A model generated the notes under the pieces. That model had not been told where the DNA came from, did no database searches, and was given only the letters and a program-made list of their open reading frames with translations. Both the position numbers and the translations under genes were made by a program. Of a stretch of DNA of 64,000 bases, positions 63,481 through 64,000 are shown one piece after another. Positions within the stretch are counted from its first letter, which is position 1, and each line of letters opens with the position of its first letter. The DNA is from Agapetus fuscipes (Eukaryota > Arthropoda > Insecta > Trichoptera > Glossosomatidae), in NCBI GenBank assembly GCA_951799405.1, contig OX637334.1:5828001-5892000 (forward strand), in the 5' to 3' direction.

Positions 63481-64000
63481 CACACTATAATACCACATTA
63501 TAATTTAAAAAAAAACTCTAGCCAAGCGTATATATATATTTGCAACTAAGATAGTAAGTATATTTAGACATACCTCACCAACAAAGGCAAAAATTTTGAG
63601 TCAATATGAAGCAAAAAAGTTGAAGGCTATTCACAATACGAAATATTCAATCTAATTTAAAAATAATAGGATCATTTGACATGATGTCAAATCCCCATCT
63701 ATATTCAGGGCGCCTTCCATTTATCAATGTCAAATATAAAAATTACATGGCATTGTTATTTGCGTGATATATACATTTTTAGATCACAAAAATATTCATT
63801 ATAATCTGTCGCAGGGAATGTATATAGAATTATATTGGATGCCTGCGTAGGCTGATCTTTCTCATACCCCTAACGCAGTAGCGTTCGTGGGATATTTGAA
63901 AAAAGTGTTTTTTTTTAATAAAATAAATGTGTATTCGAAATACCAACAAATTTAAACGTACCTACATGTCCGTCCTAATGAAATCAAGAAGATTTCATTA
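63481..64000. other. AT-rich unassigned stretch
   Basis: No gene or repeat recognised. The next Dpr exon is not visible before the window ends. Confidence 0.5.

Overview
This is an insect nuclear DNA window: AT-rich, intron-bearing and packed with transposable elements. The only host gene I can support is a Dpr-family (defective proboscis extension response) two-Ig-domain cell-surface protein on the + strand. Five coding exons (44881-44987, 46756-46940, 47406-47486, 50109-50192, 60816-60950) have matching splice phases and consensus GT/AG borders. They encode a signal peptide, the whole first Ig domain and the start of the second; the 3' exons lie beyond the window. The species cannot be named from the sequence. 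The Dpr family and the mix of gypsy, hAT, Harbinger, LINE and tRNA-derived SINE families fit a large-genome insect.

Layout. 1-655: degenerate 15-bp minisatellite. 661-21564: low-complexity AT-rich DNA with SINEs, LINE relics, a 5S rRNA-derived sequence, a nested cluster (7312-10215) around an internally deleted gypsy-type element, and a SINE split by a LINE (12578-13799). 21565-27924: a small inverted-repeat element split by a 6.07-kb gypsy-class LTR retrotransposon on the - strand (21719-27784). This element has two 489-bp LTRs that look identical, a CATT target duplication, a PBS matching tRNA-Trp, gag, a textbook -1 frameshift signal, a protease broken by an apparent 1-nt deletion, an open RT/RNase H/integrase frame, and a third small frame for a putative myristoylated membrane protein. 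28165-42711: MITEs, a Harbinger-type element with a transposase relic (29698-30556), several LINE 3' ends, a LINE deletion product joining an ORF1 coiled coil to an RT tail, a second, more deleted copy of the other gypsy family (33596-35099), and a hAT-type element. 44881-60950: the Dpr exons and their introns. The last intron (10.6 kb) holds SINEs, a 720-bp hAT element and fold-back elements. 60951 to the end: more SINE copies and a LINE whose 3' tail is a SINE-like module.

Four SINE-like families recur, named here for convenience. SINE-A is about 245 bp, runs TTCCTTGACTTATAGG... to an (AATCT)n-type tail, and has about 30 copies. SINE-T is about 325 bp with a clear tRNA head containing A and B boxes. 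SINE-C is about 260 bp with a GTCGGGGTTATAGCC head and an A-rich tail. SINE-D is about 130 bp with a tRNA-like head CCRTAGTCCAGTGG. They supply most of the short open frames in the window, and none of those frames is a gene. The most interesting structural signal is a recurring RNA-like core, CTGANGA-N-(6-bp stem)-loop-GAAAC. It occurs at several unrelated-looking sites with compensating stem changes and resembles a hammerhead ribozyme core. Repeat borders were read by eye and may be off by several bases.
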